A DNA stretch of 64,000 nucleotides from Tetrapyrgos nigripes (lineage: Eukaryota > Basidiomycota > Agaricomycetes > Agaricales > Campanellaceae): the NCBI GenBank assembly GCA_013368315.1, contig JAACJM010000106.1:186001-250000 (forward strand), in the 5' to 3' direction. The translations under genes were made by a program, and so were the position numbers. The notes under the pieces were generated by a model. It searched no databases. It saw only the letters and a list, made by a program, of their open reading frames with translations, and was not told where the DNA came from. How positions within the stretch are numbered: the stretch's first letter is position 1; each line of letters begins with the position of its first letter. Shown here piece by piece: positions 1-11,539 of this stretch.

Positions 1-1869
1 TCCGCCGAAACATTGGCCTTTTCATTGGATAAATCCGGTACTCGCGCTCCAAAAGTGGAAGGAATGGTAGAACCAGAAGCGGCTATCTCAGCCCCAATAG
101 CCTGCCACACTGCTTTACTGATTGAGTAACTTTCCGATCCGTCGTCAAGACCTTTGAACTCGCCAGTCCAGTGCAGAATAAGGTTTTTGACAAGGTTCTC
201 CCATATGAGATGCATGAAGTCGTATGGGAATGACGTAGGAAAGATGAGGGAGTCCAGGAAAGATAATGCTGGTATCTCCTTAATGCCATAAGCACGAGCA
301 AGCCTCTCTGCCCCAGCATTTGTAGTTGAAGCCTGGACTTCAGCTGCTTGAGCGAGGAGTTGTAGATGGGTACGTGTAGGAAGGTTGGCTGGATCATAAT
401 GTTTTACCGCATCCTCGTCGTCGAGCCATTCTCAGTTCAAGGGAACATAGTGAGTGTTCGAATCAGGACTGACGACACCGAGAATAGAGCACATACGACA
501 CAGGGACTTGGCATTATGACCCTTCATGTGCATAAGCATCGAAACTGCTGGAATGTCACCAAACACCACGATAAGATGTGCTCACAATGGAAAAATGACA
601 TTGCTGAGAGCATCATAGGCCGGACACCATGTGCTAGACATGCGAGTTCTTCGAGGAGGGGCCACAAGAAGGAGTCGATGTCATGAGGCTTTTTAGGGCC
701 TGGAATAACACCGAGGGAGAGAATGTTTTCGACATGGAAGCGAACATTGGGTGGAAGGTTATAGTTAAAAAGAATGAGTGGCCAGGCAGTCTTCTTGCGG
801 CGTTTGTGGGGAGCAAAACCATCAGTTGAAAGTCCAAGCGCAATGTCACGGTCGTCTTCAAAGTACTTGTGTACCAAGCACTCCTTATTGACGTGGACAT
901 GGCAGTGCAGAAGTTTCCGGTATGTAGAGCCGTCAAAAATATCAGAGACCTTCCCAGCCTCGTGTTTGTGATCCTTTGCACGGTACTGCATTTTCTGGGC
1001 CATGGCTTGACTTCGCATGAAAGCCTGGAGACGAGGGATGAGAGGAATGTAGGTAAATTGTTTCTGAGGTTTGCCATTGGGCCGGAATCGTGACTCGTGG
1101 CAAGCGTCGAGTTCTGCATGGCGCCCAGTGTAGGCACAGCAAGAGTTTGGACAGCAGTCGGATATCCGAGGCTCTACTCCTGATACTGCAGAGACACGGG
1201 AACGTATTCCATCAAGCTTCGGTAGTGGAAGCTGGGATGAATGACGAGGAAAGGCGTAGGGAGTTTTTGCAAATGCCCGGTCAGTTGTATGTGTTGTAAG
1301 TTTGTATGCGTATGCACGACAAATATCTAGATCGTACTCTCCAAGTATCGCTACGAAAAGCATGAGAAAACGTTTAAACGGTCAAAGTAAAAGGTAGACG
1401 TACCTTCAGAAGCGTCGCACTCATAGTCTGCTCCAAACTGCTCCTCAGCGGAAAGGTTTCCTCGCTGTGTCTGGTACCTCCAGACAAATTCATTCCAATC
1501 AAAATCTTCCTCATCCTCCTCGTTACCATCTCCGTTTTCATCTTCCAACTCTTGAGCAGTCCAATCGTCTGTATCCATAAGGTCCCCTTCGTCTTCAACA
1601 TCTTCAACATCTTCAACCCAAGCACGAACATTTTGCTGTGGAAACAGAAGGCCGTCAGACTGGGGATTGTGGGTAAACTCATCATTACTATCCCAAGCTA
1701 TGTCTTGATGTCCAAAGTCGTTGACTGGCTGCTCCATTTGTGAAGCTGTGGATGGCTGGGCAGTAGATGTTGGATATGGATCAAATAAAAAGGCTTGGTG
1801 TTCTAAAGCCCGTTGTGCGCTGATGAGTTGTTGGCAGTGTTCACACCACTGTTTCTTGGAGCGAGCCAT
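1..1869 (-). pseudogene. Decayed Tnp2-type (CACTA superfamily) transposase, C-terminus beyond the window
   Basis: This is a DNA transposase that would cut and paste its own element. Exon 1 (1404-1869) starts with a short CxxC...H zinc-finger-like segment (CEHCQQLISAQRALEHQ), followed by an acidic linker. An intron at about 1354-1403 joins it to the catalytic part, which shows EYDLDICRAYAYK, NGKPQKQFTYIPLIPRLQAF, ALGLSTDGFAPHKRRKKTAW and VIPGPKKPHDIDSFLWPL. These are hallmark blocks of the basidiomycete Tnp2 (Transposase_21) family. Further blocks follow in a shifted frame: VVFGDIPAVSMLMHMKGHNA and FPTSFPYDFMHLIWENL. The gene is broken. A missing base near 617-623 shifts the frame, and in-frame TGA codons lie at 582-584 and 432-434. 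The 3' end runs off the left edge. Family assignment is from remembered motifs and is strong; the defects are read directly from the sequence. Confidence 0.88.
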
Positions 1870-2022
1870 AATGAACTGAGCGAACAGTACTAGTACAGCA
1901 AAGGAGAGAAAGTCGAGAAAACCAAAGCATATGTATAGTCACATGTCTTAAGAAGAAAAAATTGCCGACCGCGTCCTAGCCTACGTTTCCTTGGTAATAA
2001 ACTTGCACTCCTCCACTACCAT
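1870..2022. promoter_or_regulatory. Putative bidirectional promoter of the transposon genes
   Basis: This 153 bp gap separates the start codons of the divergent transposase (ATG at 1869, minus) and accessory gene (ATG at 2023, plus). No clear TATA box or binding repeat is visible. The assignment rests only on position. Confidence 0.35.
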
Positions 2023-3587
2023 ATGGCAGAAGATAGCAGCTCTGCCTCTCCTCCCACCTCAGGAAATCAGCCTCAGCCTATAAAGCCTCCTTCCATGACA
2101 CCCACACGCACACAGCCCAACCCCAATAGTGGTTCAACCAGGAAAAAAATGCCATCACACTCTAGGACTAAGACACAACAAGACAGACAAGCCAGAGACA
2201 AGGAAGGTCACAGTCCAATGGCAATGCGTGACTCCGAGAGGCTAACATACGAAGAGCTGCTCAAAAAATATGAAAAGACAAAAAGTGAGTACAGCCCTGC
2301 TTCTGCAAATGGTAACAAGCACTTGACCTTACCTTGTTCTAGGCACTCTTCAAAAGTCAAAGGAGAAGCCCCGCAATAAGCTTCGTAAGAACAATGACAA
2401 CCAACGGTCCACTCAGCATGATGACGGCCAGCATGAACCAGCTCCTGGACCATGTGTGGTTGAGCCTACTCCACATCCTACTCCACGTCCTACCACTACC
2501 GCTTCCCATCCTACCACTACCACTCCCCATCCTACCACTGCCACTCCCCATCCTACTCCACGTCCTACGACTGCCACTTCCCAAGTCAACGGCGAGAGAA
2601 ATGAGGAAGACGCTGTGGTTACTACCATTGAATCCAGTGGCAACGGACATGAACAGAGTACCGAGGAAACTCCAACTGCCGAAGGTGGTGAGGACGGTGC
2701 CCTAAACGAGGTTGCTAAATTACGAGGTGAGCTCTAATTACCTGATTCCTATTGCAAAAACTTACAGTTACATCATCCATAATCAGCCGAGCTCGAGAAA
2801 GAGAAGGCAGCCAATGCAGCACTTCAGAACCAGCTCAGAGCTGCTCAAACACAGCAACAAATTCCTCGCCCTGAAGGCTCAAACTGGAACATCTGCAGGG
2901 AAATGAAGTTAAATGGAGAAAAGACTAAATACAATGCCATTGTCGTCAGTATAACTCACCTCCTTCTCTACTCTACCTGATGACGTGTCATACAGAAAAG
3001 TGCCCGTCAGCTCTTCTACAAAAGCGGGATGGATATTGCAGTTCCATGGGGTGATCAACCGTTACAGGATAGAGCTACATATTTGAATGCGGTGAGTGAA
3101 TCAGATGTGGGCGGTATAGTTCTATTCTTATGGACATACCTTTCAGATGCGCACTCGTCATCCCTATCTCAACCGGTTCATGGCTGACTGGGCCACCAAT
3201 TCGATTATCAACCAATACCTTGGTAACCAGTGCAAGCAACTGTATGACTCCAGCACACTCGAGCGTCCAGCCAAATTCGCATATTTGAAGAATAATGCCG
3301 CAAAACGGGACCACTCAGGTCGTCAGAAATCCTCATCCACTACGTCCCAAAAGCGCAAAGCCATTACCACCCAGAAGGATCAACGAACAAGAAAACTTCT
3401 TTGCCGCAATGATGGGAGTGAGTCGAGTGGACATGAGACGAAAGGCAATACTGGGAATGGCAGTGAGGAAGATGACGAGGATAGCGAGAGAGAGTCAAGT
3501 GGCCGCCGCAGTACTAGGAAGGGTGAGTGTTCGCCGCCTGCAGTCGGGACTGGGAGTGATGAACAGTGGTCAGAGGAAGAGAAGTAA
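2023..3587 (+). CDS. Transposon-associated accessory protein, coiled coil and low complexity
   Basis: No enzymatic family is recognised. Exons 2023-2284, 2343-2726, 2787-2944, 2996-3091 and 3147-3587 join in frame to give 446 residues, using GT-AG introns of 50-60 nt. The N-terminal half is polar. It is followed by a Pro/Thr/His repeat (about 2464-2583), then a short charged heptad-like segment (AELEKEKAANAALQNQLRAA). A more conserved-looking block follows (DRATYLNAMRTRHPYLNRF, FMADWATNSIINQYL), and the tail is Ser/Glu-rich. The divergent placement next to the Tnp2 transposase suggests a TnpA-like or regulatory partner of the element; that is inference. The frame downstream of about 3290 is less sure, because a second frame is also open there. 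Confidence 0.6.
2464..2583 (+). repeat. Pro/Thr/His-coding imperfect tandem repeat
   Basis: Imperfect repeats of a CCTAC(T/C)CCAC-type unit encode PHPTPRPTTTASHPTTTTPH-like sequence inside the accessory gene. The reading frame is kept, so this is a coding low-complexity tract, not a separate element. Confidence 0.7.
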
Positions 3588-4361
3588 AGTGTGAGAACGA
3601 GGATGGCCTCATGCGCGCGGCCTGACAGCTGCCATCATCATGAACAGAACTTCCTAATAGAAAATACTTACCTTCTTCTTTCATTTGGTTTGAAGGCGTA
3701 AATGACGACGGTCAACGCTCACAATCATACAATCGTAGTTGAAAAAGCACGCTAACATTTGGTTTTATGTGCACTACGATTGGATAAGTTTCAAGCAGGA
3801 GGAGGATTAATTTAAACCTATGGTAAGTGGATCTCGGATGCTCAGTCATAGGTTGATTGTCCCCTTCTATAGAGTCAATTTTTTACAGGCAGATAGTAGG
3901 AAAATGAACCTGCAACTACCCAGTGGAAACATGAATATCAAGCAAGACTAGGTTTATTTCATTGGTTGAAAATTACCCTGTCCTACCCGCAAAGAGATTC
4001 ATGCCAATGACCAGGAACACTCATTATCTTCCTCTGCACACTATTTGTGCACAAGACAGCGAGACGAGGCTGCCCTAGATGGTAAGGATGAAATGCACCA
4101 TCTATGTTTTGGAAAGAACAAGGGAGAAGAAGATGTAGAGACATACAACAAGAATATGAGGTATTAGTGTCTCAGGTGAGCTAGATACGTCTTAACACTA
4201 TGTATCTTACCTTCTCTCCTCGTTTGTTAGCCTTCTGTATGTGTTCCGGTCTATGTCACTACCATTATATCTTCCAACTACTCATCCTATATCCTGCCCT
4301 CATACAACTTGACCTACTCGTGAACAGACATCTCTTCTAGGCCTCGGATCATGCTGACACA
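3588..4361. other. Non-coding stretch within or beside the transposon
   Basis: No convincing coding frame, tRNA or clear repeat is seen. It probably includes the 3' flank of the accessory gene and the unidentified right end of the element. Confidence 0.4.
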
Positions 4362-5305
4362 GTGTACATTTGTCTCATTGTCATCCTCAGCTATGCCATC
4401 AGAGAATCACTACCTCAATCTGCACTCACTCTGCTCTGGTTGACTTTTCCTTGTGATTTCTGTTTGTCCGCTAGAGACTTCACTCGCAACTGCCTCCTCT
4501 CTTTTGTTCCCCTTTTCCCATCAGATTTCACTAATATCCGAGAGAAAATCTGTAGGCAGCTTTTTATCCTTGAACCTGTTGCTTTTCCTGACAAGGCATA
4601 TACTGATACCTCTGATGTATTGCATGAGTTATTGCAAACACTGAGCCCAATGACTAAGAGAAATGTTCTTTGCATTAATAATCACTCAGATTTTCAGGAC
4701 AGGTTACAATGCAATTTAATGCTAACGCATATAATAGGTACATATCAATCTATGCAGCATTTGGTTTCTCACTTTATAGAGCCTTGGGCTGATAAATGTC
4801 ACTCTTGTCATGGAGACATGTTTTGAAAATACACATTCCAGAGATTACCAAACTTTTTGCTTATGTCCTTACCTTATGAATGCAAGTTGGAAATTCAAAA
4901 TGTTATACATGTGCCTCAGGGAGCTAGGTCTCAGGAATATCACATAAATGGCATCATTTATTTTGGAAGGGGTCACTTCATCACAAGGATGTTTCATGGA
5001 GCTCAGGAGTGGGTATATGATGGCATTGGTACTGGGGTACCAGTGAAATTATCTGCAGTGCTCCAATTGAACAACTGAAGCCTGGAGAACTTTGCTAATA
5101 AGAAAGCTGTGGTAGTTCTGTATGTCCAAATGGTATGGAAGTTGCAGGAGAATGAATGCAATTCAATGCAAGAGAAAGCCTTGGCCTCGTACTTGCCACG
5201 CACAACGTTGGCCCACACCCCTTTCATACCTGGATTCTCTCACAGGCCAGTGATTAATAGGGATGATTCCACAATCCTAGTACCCTTTGAAGAATATGTA
5301 GTTTA
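4362..5305 (+). pseudogene. Remnant of a ubiquitin-C-terminal-hydrolase-like (C19-type) gene
   Basis: The best preserved part is HINGIIYFGRGHFITRMFHG followed by EWVYDGIGTG. This resembles the His-box half of the USP-like domains often found next to mushroom transposons (GIIYFG-HFTAR-WYHDG pattern). Upstream in the same frame lie a Cys-rich CHSCHGD motif and a TGA at 4824-4826 that interrupts an otherwise continuous frame. After about 5055 the frame shifts, and the match continues as ENFANKKAVVVLYVQM. No Cys-box catalytic motif is evident, so any hydrolase would be inactive. The family call is tentative; the disruptions are seen directly. Confidence 0.5.
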
Positions 5306-5716
5306 ATTATCCAGAAGGAACAATCCTTATTTCAAGATACTGCCTACAGTTTACGAGAAATGAACTCGTCGGATATGAGGGTCGGAATAGGGGTGCCGGG
5401 ACTTCGGCAAAAAGTTTGTCGGTGCTTGACATACATGCTGTTGCCATCTCACCAATTTTCTTTCTTCAACCACGACGTCGACAACTACGCAGCTTGCCAC
5501 TGCCTTTGTACCGCGATTTACACGAAGAGTTGAGTGATCTGTTTTTAATCTCAGTTTTGCCTGGTCTCATAAAGACTTTCTGACAACAAAGATCACGGCC
5601 CAATCACGGCCAAGTACTTACTCAGTGGCATCCTGAAATGACTTCAATCGAGCAAGTGCTCGCGGGTGAACCGCTCGCCGCTCGGTAATCCGGTTATTTT
5701 TACCTCTTCTACTTAG

Positions 5717-7272
5717 TTCCGACTCCATGAGCTCCTTAAGGACGACCAAACCAACGTCAAGTGTCTACTCGAAACGGGCATAATACTCGCTTGGTTGGAC
5801 CCTGCCAAGCAGCAGGAGCTGAAAGAGCGACGGAACAGAGTCGCTTTGATCAGGAACGCTCTTTTGCCCATACGACGACTACCAAACGAATTATTGATGG
5901 AGACCTTTCTCTATTATATATCCCTGAAACTCGACGACGAAATCATCGATGGACCTTACTACGACTTCTTGCCTCCAGCCATTCCTTTGACGCATATTTT
6001 CTCGTCTTGGAGGTGTCTGGTTCTCGAGACTCCGTGTCTGTGGAAGGTACTCCGTGTCTACTCAATGTCCTTCCGGACCCGAATGCCCCCTTCTGAACTT
6101 CTGGAGCAGTGGCTTCAGAGAAGCGATAATCACCTTATCGACATCGAAATACGGACGTCCGCTGAGACCGAAGAGGAAGAGGAACAACTCTTCTCTTCAT
6201 TTGAAACAGACTGGCTTAGCGTCCTTCTTCCATTCTCCTATCGTTGGCGATCATTCGACGTGACCGTGCCATTTAAATTCCTCGAGGGCTTGTTCACATC
6301 CAGAACAGACGGCACTTTACCTCTCCCAGTCCCCAACCTCGAAAGTATACATTTCTACTACGATGCAGATACAGATATCGAACCCAACCATATTCTTATC
6401 TGGCTGCACCCAAATTACAAAGCGTTGATCTCGCTTCTACCGTGCATACCGATATTCGAGACCGCTTCGTGTTACCTTGGAATCAGGTCACGCGCCTGGA
6501 ACTGGCTAGGGGTATAATCAGGGATCCGTTTACCCTACGGGACACAATTCTTTCCTGTAGACTCCTCGAGGAATGTACTGTCGACGTTTTGGATTATGAT
6601 GGAGACCCGCCGAGTCAGACACCAGCGGTCGTTCCCCATATCAAGAAGTTCAGCGTCTCGTTTATCGAGGAATACGGCTCCCCCGAGTTCTTGGACGCTT
6701 TCACCATGCCAAATCTCACCCACTTCCGACTATCACATCGTTCTTACGACCCCGAGGTACAAGCAGAGGAGAATAATCGCGTAGATATCGAGGAGTGCCT
6801 ATCGAGTTTCCAAACTCGTTCAGCATTCAAGCTGGAGGAGTTAAGTTTGACATGGCTCACAGAAAGCCAGATTACAACCACGGAGATTTGTGCTTTCCTC
6901 CATACGCAGCCTTCCATACGACGCTTGTCTCTTGCCAATTGTCAGCTCGACCTGTGGCTGTTCTTTCATCGACTCGCCGCGACTCCTTTCCAAAGGGCAG
7001 CTCTTCCTAATCTCGTCGAGCTGCATATTTCAGAGCATTATCCGATTCGGGACACAACAGATGACGTGGAGATTGCCATTGGGAAAATGGTGCGGTCCAG
7101 GTGGATGCCGTATGATGCGGGTACGGAGGTGACGGAGGTGATGGAGGATGATGAGGATGATGAGAATGAGAGCAAGGTGGCTACTTCTAAATGGCCGATA
7201 GCTAAACTGGAGGGAGGGGTTTATCTTGCACACTCGCAACTTCTAAAGTCCTGTTTCCCAATTTTGGGTTAG
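5717..7272 (+). CDS. F-box/leucine-rich-repeat-like protein with one apparent frameshift
   Basis: The frame opens right after a splice-acceptor-like CTACTTAG (5716). It reads RLHELLKDDQTNVK, then an F-box-like helix set (LPNELLMETFLYYI ... LTHIFSSWRCLVLETPCLWK). This is the layout of the large mushroom F-box family, which supplies substrate receptors for SCF ubiquitin ligases. A leucine-rich C-terminal half follows (APKLQSVDLAS, LTHFRLSHRS, FKLEELSLTW, SIRRLSLANCQLDLW). The two halves are in different frames, joined at about 6370-6400 with no room for an intron, so one base seems to be lost there. No start ATG is in frame. An upstream exon is likely, but an ATG at 5638 does not splice in the right phase. 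It may be a pseudogene or carry a sequencing error. Confidence 0.65.
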
Positions 7273-9174
7273 TATCACTCCAATTCAATTACCTAGTCCA
7301 CGCTATCTTGAGCCCGTAGTGACACGCGTCTCTTTCTCGCTGTTCACAATAGTTTACCGCAAAAATTAATTTTAGAGGCAGGTATACGTTGAGGAAGCCG
7401 ATTCTGTCCCCACACCGCGGTTAGGGGCATCCACCCGGCGCAATATTTGGTTCTATTGGAGGATGGCCATTGGCTGATCAACCTCCCCCTTGTCTGGAGG
7501 TCCTATTTGGACAGACGAGCACAGCGTGCATCAGGCTCAAAAGGCTATACAAGTCCGAGTCGTCTAGAGTGCCAGACTTCTGCTTCCGTTGATGTATTTG
7601 GTCAGGGCTGGCGAACGGTTGCCTCGGTGGAGACGAGAGCGAGGGAAAACCTCCAGCTTTGTTCTCATTTTCTTCGCTTAAAGGAAGAGACATAGGTATT
7701 AGAGCTCCGGATAAAGGGCGACATTGCCATTGCTGTTAGCAACTCAGTAGTTCCTCTCTATATTCACTGTAGAGGCAGTTATACGAGATACATGTGCATG
7801 GACTGTTTGTACTATGATAGCTAGAAGATCCCTTTGGAGCTCAAAAGTAAGCGAGAAAGGCAAACTGAAACGGCGAGGTAACTTGAAGGACGCGTTGTGA
7901 GGCTGTGCTGTGTCAATTCTTGGCCGCAGCGACGACTAGGTCAATAAACCTTCTGCTCCATTCTCAGGAATCCGACTTTCTGCAACTACCCAGAGTGTCC
8001 CAAAGCAACAAAAAACTCCAGTCATGGTCTCCCTTGATAAAGAAGCCAGACTCTACACGACCAATGCTGAACGGGAGAAGGTGCAGGCGTGCAACGCTGT
8101 TCGGAATTATTACTGCCATGCACTATCTCGAGACCGCATACTTTAGAGATGCAGTCAGTGCTGCTGAGTCGGTCGCTCTTTACTCCATAAACTATCCAAC
8201 ACTGACTCTGGCACCAATTGTTTGCCCTGTCCTTCCTCTTTTAATCATTGCTTCTGCTTTCCTATGTTCAATCTCGAACGCGTTGCTCTACCTGACACTC
8301 ACACTTTGATCTACGGATGAAGTTAGTTGGGGATGAGGTTTCGAGTATTGAGGAGAAGTTTATGAAGGGGCACAGGGTATGTTTGTCCATCTATCATTCC
8401 TCCAATTCACCTTTCTCCAATGACAAAGAGAATGCATAACTCAATAACATCTTGTATCAACACAGATGGACTATCCTGCAGCCCTTCACAGAGTTGGCGT
8501 GCCCGCAACAGTCGAAAGCAAGCGTTGGTTCAGTACCAAAAGGTGCTAAATGGGTTGCAGAGACGAAACCCCCCAATCACCCATGCACCGTTGGTAGCTT
8601 AGTACAGCAGCACTGGCGACTGGGTCTGGCTGGTTGCTCATCCCTCTTTCAAATCAGTCCCGTCCCCGTCATCCAGGCCATTTTTCCTTATGCCTCCAGC
8701 TCTCTGGAACCCGGCGGCAACACGACGAAACCTCTACCCCTTCCTCTCATCATACGAACGGTCTGGAATGGCCTGACCGCCCAACGTCAACAACACCTCT
8801 GACCCATCCCACACGTCCCGACATTTACACCCTTCTTAGCATCTGACGTCCCATCCCGCCTGCATCAGCTCCGAGCGCTACCAGCCTTCCAAGCTTCTCT
8901 CTCTTGGTGTTCTGTGATTCCTTCTTGTCCATGTCAGTTCAGCGACGATGTTTCATTTGCGATGTGGTCGGGGGATGATACGATGACGGCGGTCACATTG
9001 TGGCCGTCGTCTCTCTTAATCTCTCTTCCTTACTACCTTCATCTACACACTCGACAACTCCATTACCACCCTAACTATCCCACAACCACTCAAGTATCAA
9101 CCATTCTTCTTTATTCCCAGCGTTCAAAACATCTCCATCTCGCGGGATTGTACCGTTGCCAAATGAACTAGGCC
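7273..9174. other. Gene-poor interval, no supported gene
   Basis: Only short open frames in unrelated phases occur. None shows a recognisable motif or a splice-consistent extension. I see nothing that I can name. Confidence 0.45.
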
Positions 9175-10050
9175 TAGAGATGGAAGACAGCACCTGTAAG
9201 CCGGCGAGACTGGGTCATCATGGGGTTTGGTTGAAGAAAATAGCTGCTGTTGGCCACTAATTCGGACGCGGAGACGTAAATGGGAAACGGAAGCGAGTGA
9301 GGCCTAGGATGCGGGTGGAAGTTTTGAGTGCTGAGTCACTACTGGTTCGGATCGGTCTGTGGGGTGGTCTTGGATCAGGTCTGAGGGAAGGTGGGGGAAG
9401 GGGAGTGCGGCATAGTATGAACCTCGCAGACATGTTGCTATGTTTGGAGACGGTGAGTAGTCTCTTTTCTTTCTATTTTTCATTACGGATGCTGCACTTT
9501 TTCGTCATCTCCGTCATTTTCATCTTCTTTGCCAGCCTGGTCTGAGACATGTACTAACTGCATCTTTTCACATAGATCTCAAGTTCTCAAACGCGAGCAG
9601 AACCCAGTCCGACGCTATCTCTCGCTGAAAACACCTTCACCTTGCCGAATTGTGTCGTTATGAAAGAATATAGACTGAGGGATGGATGACAACACCTGCA
9701 CGACTGGGTCAACGAGATATTTGGCTGAAGAAAATCGCTCTTGGCGGGAAATGGAAGCAAGTGAGGTGTTGCATGTGTTCAGACTGGGATCGTGGCGAGC
9801 GACGAAGGGGAGGATACGTCAAATACATAACGGTGAGCGGTCTCTTGTCGTTCTCTTTCTGTGACCGATGCGGCATGCAGTCCTTTCTGTCCCTATTCTT
9901 TTCGTCTTCCTCGGCAACATGGTCTGAGACATCTACTCACCTTTCCGTTCTTTCCAGATTGATGGTACTCCAAATCCGAGTAGAAACTGCACCGACACTA
10001 TTCTCTACCCGATCCTCATTCACTCTGGCACTGTAATTTCGTCCGTCATC
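9175..10050 (+). repeat. Diverged tandem duplication of a fragment of about 400-480 bp
   Basis: Two copies lie side by side, at about 9175-9650 and 9676-10050. Each begins with a related stretch (a CACCTG core, then CGAGACTGGGTCA or CGACTGGGTCAAC, then TGGTTGAAGAAAATAG or TGGCTGAAGAAAATCG). It continues with GGGAAA(C/T)GGAAGC(G/A)AGTGAGG, a GGTGAG(T/C) donor-like site, a pyrimidine-rich tract, and GGTCTGAGACAT(G/C)TACT. Copy 2 encodes ARLGQRDIWLKKIALGGKWK; copy 1 has a matching ARLGHHGVWLKKIA broken by a stop. The parental gene is not recognised. Confidence 0.6.
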
Positions 10051-10854
10051 TCTTTGCCTTGTTGGTCTTGAAATCCCGATCTACTCTCGGTTGCTTTTGG
10101 ATATCTCCCCAACGCTATGCGTCCCAATTACCCAAATACTTCGCAGCCAACATAGGACCTCGACGACCTAGACTATCACCCTATCACCTCCCTTCAAGAC
10201 TGCAAATGGAGGAATGATTAACGAAAGCTTGACTCGCACGGTTCTTATGGACGCGTCGGGTGAGTTCCTCTATCATATTCCTCTTGTCTTCGCATTCCCG
10301 TCCTGACGCAGACCTTTTGGGCTTAAGAACCATCGCTGTCGTTGAACTGGGAACCAGGGTCGTAGTTTTTCATCGTGAAGTTGTATACCGACGGATAGTT
10401 TGATGGTAGGGTACTAGTAGGAACGATTTCAAGAGGTGTCTACTTTTCAACGCATTAAGTGGAATGGCTGATAGCAGTCGAGTCTTTAGATTTTGAGGGA
10501 GACGGGGAGACTACGTATTGTTATGCGTATTGGGGTCCATTCACGGAATCAAAACAACAACCTCAGGATGCAATCAACTCTGGAACATTGTCCGTCGATA
10601 CTCCAAAATCCCAAAAAAAATTACTACTGCATTGAGTGTTCTGTACGTTCGTCGCAACTTCACTGAAGAGACTTCAGAATCTGAATCCTGATAGGATATG
10701 TTCTCTGATCCTTTCTGTGAACAACAGGCTGAGAATATCCATTCGTTCGCTCAAACACGCGAATGCTAGAGTAAGTACAGTATTTGAAAAACTAGGGGAT
10801 CTATCGATACAGCTTACCTTACTATTAAAGCTGGCTGCTGGCCTCTTATTGTAC

Positions 10855-11400
10855 TGAGCTGCCAGTAACCATCTCAAGAATACCTCAGGTGTAACGACAT
10901 CAAAATGATTGGCAGGTACAAGAACCCGAATCCACCCATCGCTTTTATCTGGAGCCATAATCAACTGTGAGCTAGCTAGTTTTGTGCCATCGCGTCATGA
11001 AGAACACAACTCACCACTGATATCAACAAATATTGCCCCGTCTAGGACAGCACCTGAAACCTCATATTTGAACATGATTCTTTGACGAACAACCTCCAGA
11101 AGTAGAAGGTGCCAACTTTCTGTCAGGCTGTATTTTCTGGATTAAGACGTTGACTATGAGGCTTCAAGTTACTCCTACTGATTTTCTTGTTCGACTTGAT
11201 GGCATCGATAGCCTGATACACGGCGATGAATTTCTTTCTGAACCAGAGACATATTCTTGGTCAGAACGAACCTCGAGGAATCCCAAGAACCTCAGCCGTC
11301 TACTCGTGCACAGTACCCTCGGTATCAGAGTGTCCATTTTGCTTGGTGTATTCCTTTATATCCTTCTTAGTGCCAGGAGGCGCACCTTGTAGCCTAATCT
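10855..11400 (-). pseudogene. Spliced-looking coding remnant of unknown family
   Basis: On the minus strand, protein-like segments line up in order. PGTKKDIKEYTKQNGHSDTE is followed by a TAG; then come KKFIAVYQAIDAIKSNKKIS, FKYEVSGAVLDGAIFVDIS and MAPDKSDGWIRVLVPANHFD with VVTPEVFLRWLLAAQ. The last two could be joined by a roughly 60 nt GT-AG intron. Frames change and a stop is present, so it looks like a decayed gene or transposon fragment. I do not recognise the family. Confidence 0.35.
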
Positions 11401-11539
11401 AGCAACCTCCTCGAGCGGAACCGGACGCGAGGGGCAGGGTATCGTGGATGAGCCGTACATCGCCAGGAACATTGTCGAAAGTCCAGGCTTCGAGATTTGG
11501 TGAGACAGGGCAGAAAGTCGTAATCTATCCAGGCTCATA

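Larger units (their letters stand above)
1..5305. mobile_element. Partial CACTA/Tnp2-type DNA transposon with accessory genes
   Basis: A minus-strand Tnp2 transposase and a plus-strand accessory gene diverge from a 153 bp spacer, followed by a decayed ubiquitin-hydrolase-like gene. The left end lies outside the window. I could not identify the right terminal inverted repeat. A TAGTG motif near 4165 is a weak candidate end, so the 5305 boundary is only the end of the last recognisable remnant. Whether the hydrolase-like piece belongs to the same element is inference. Confidence 0.55.

Noticed and set aside
5638..5684. First exon of the F-box gene (MTSIEQVLAGEPLAA)
   Set aside because: The donor at 5685 and the acceptor at 5716 give the wrong reading phase.
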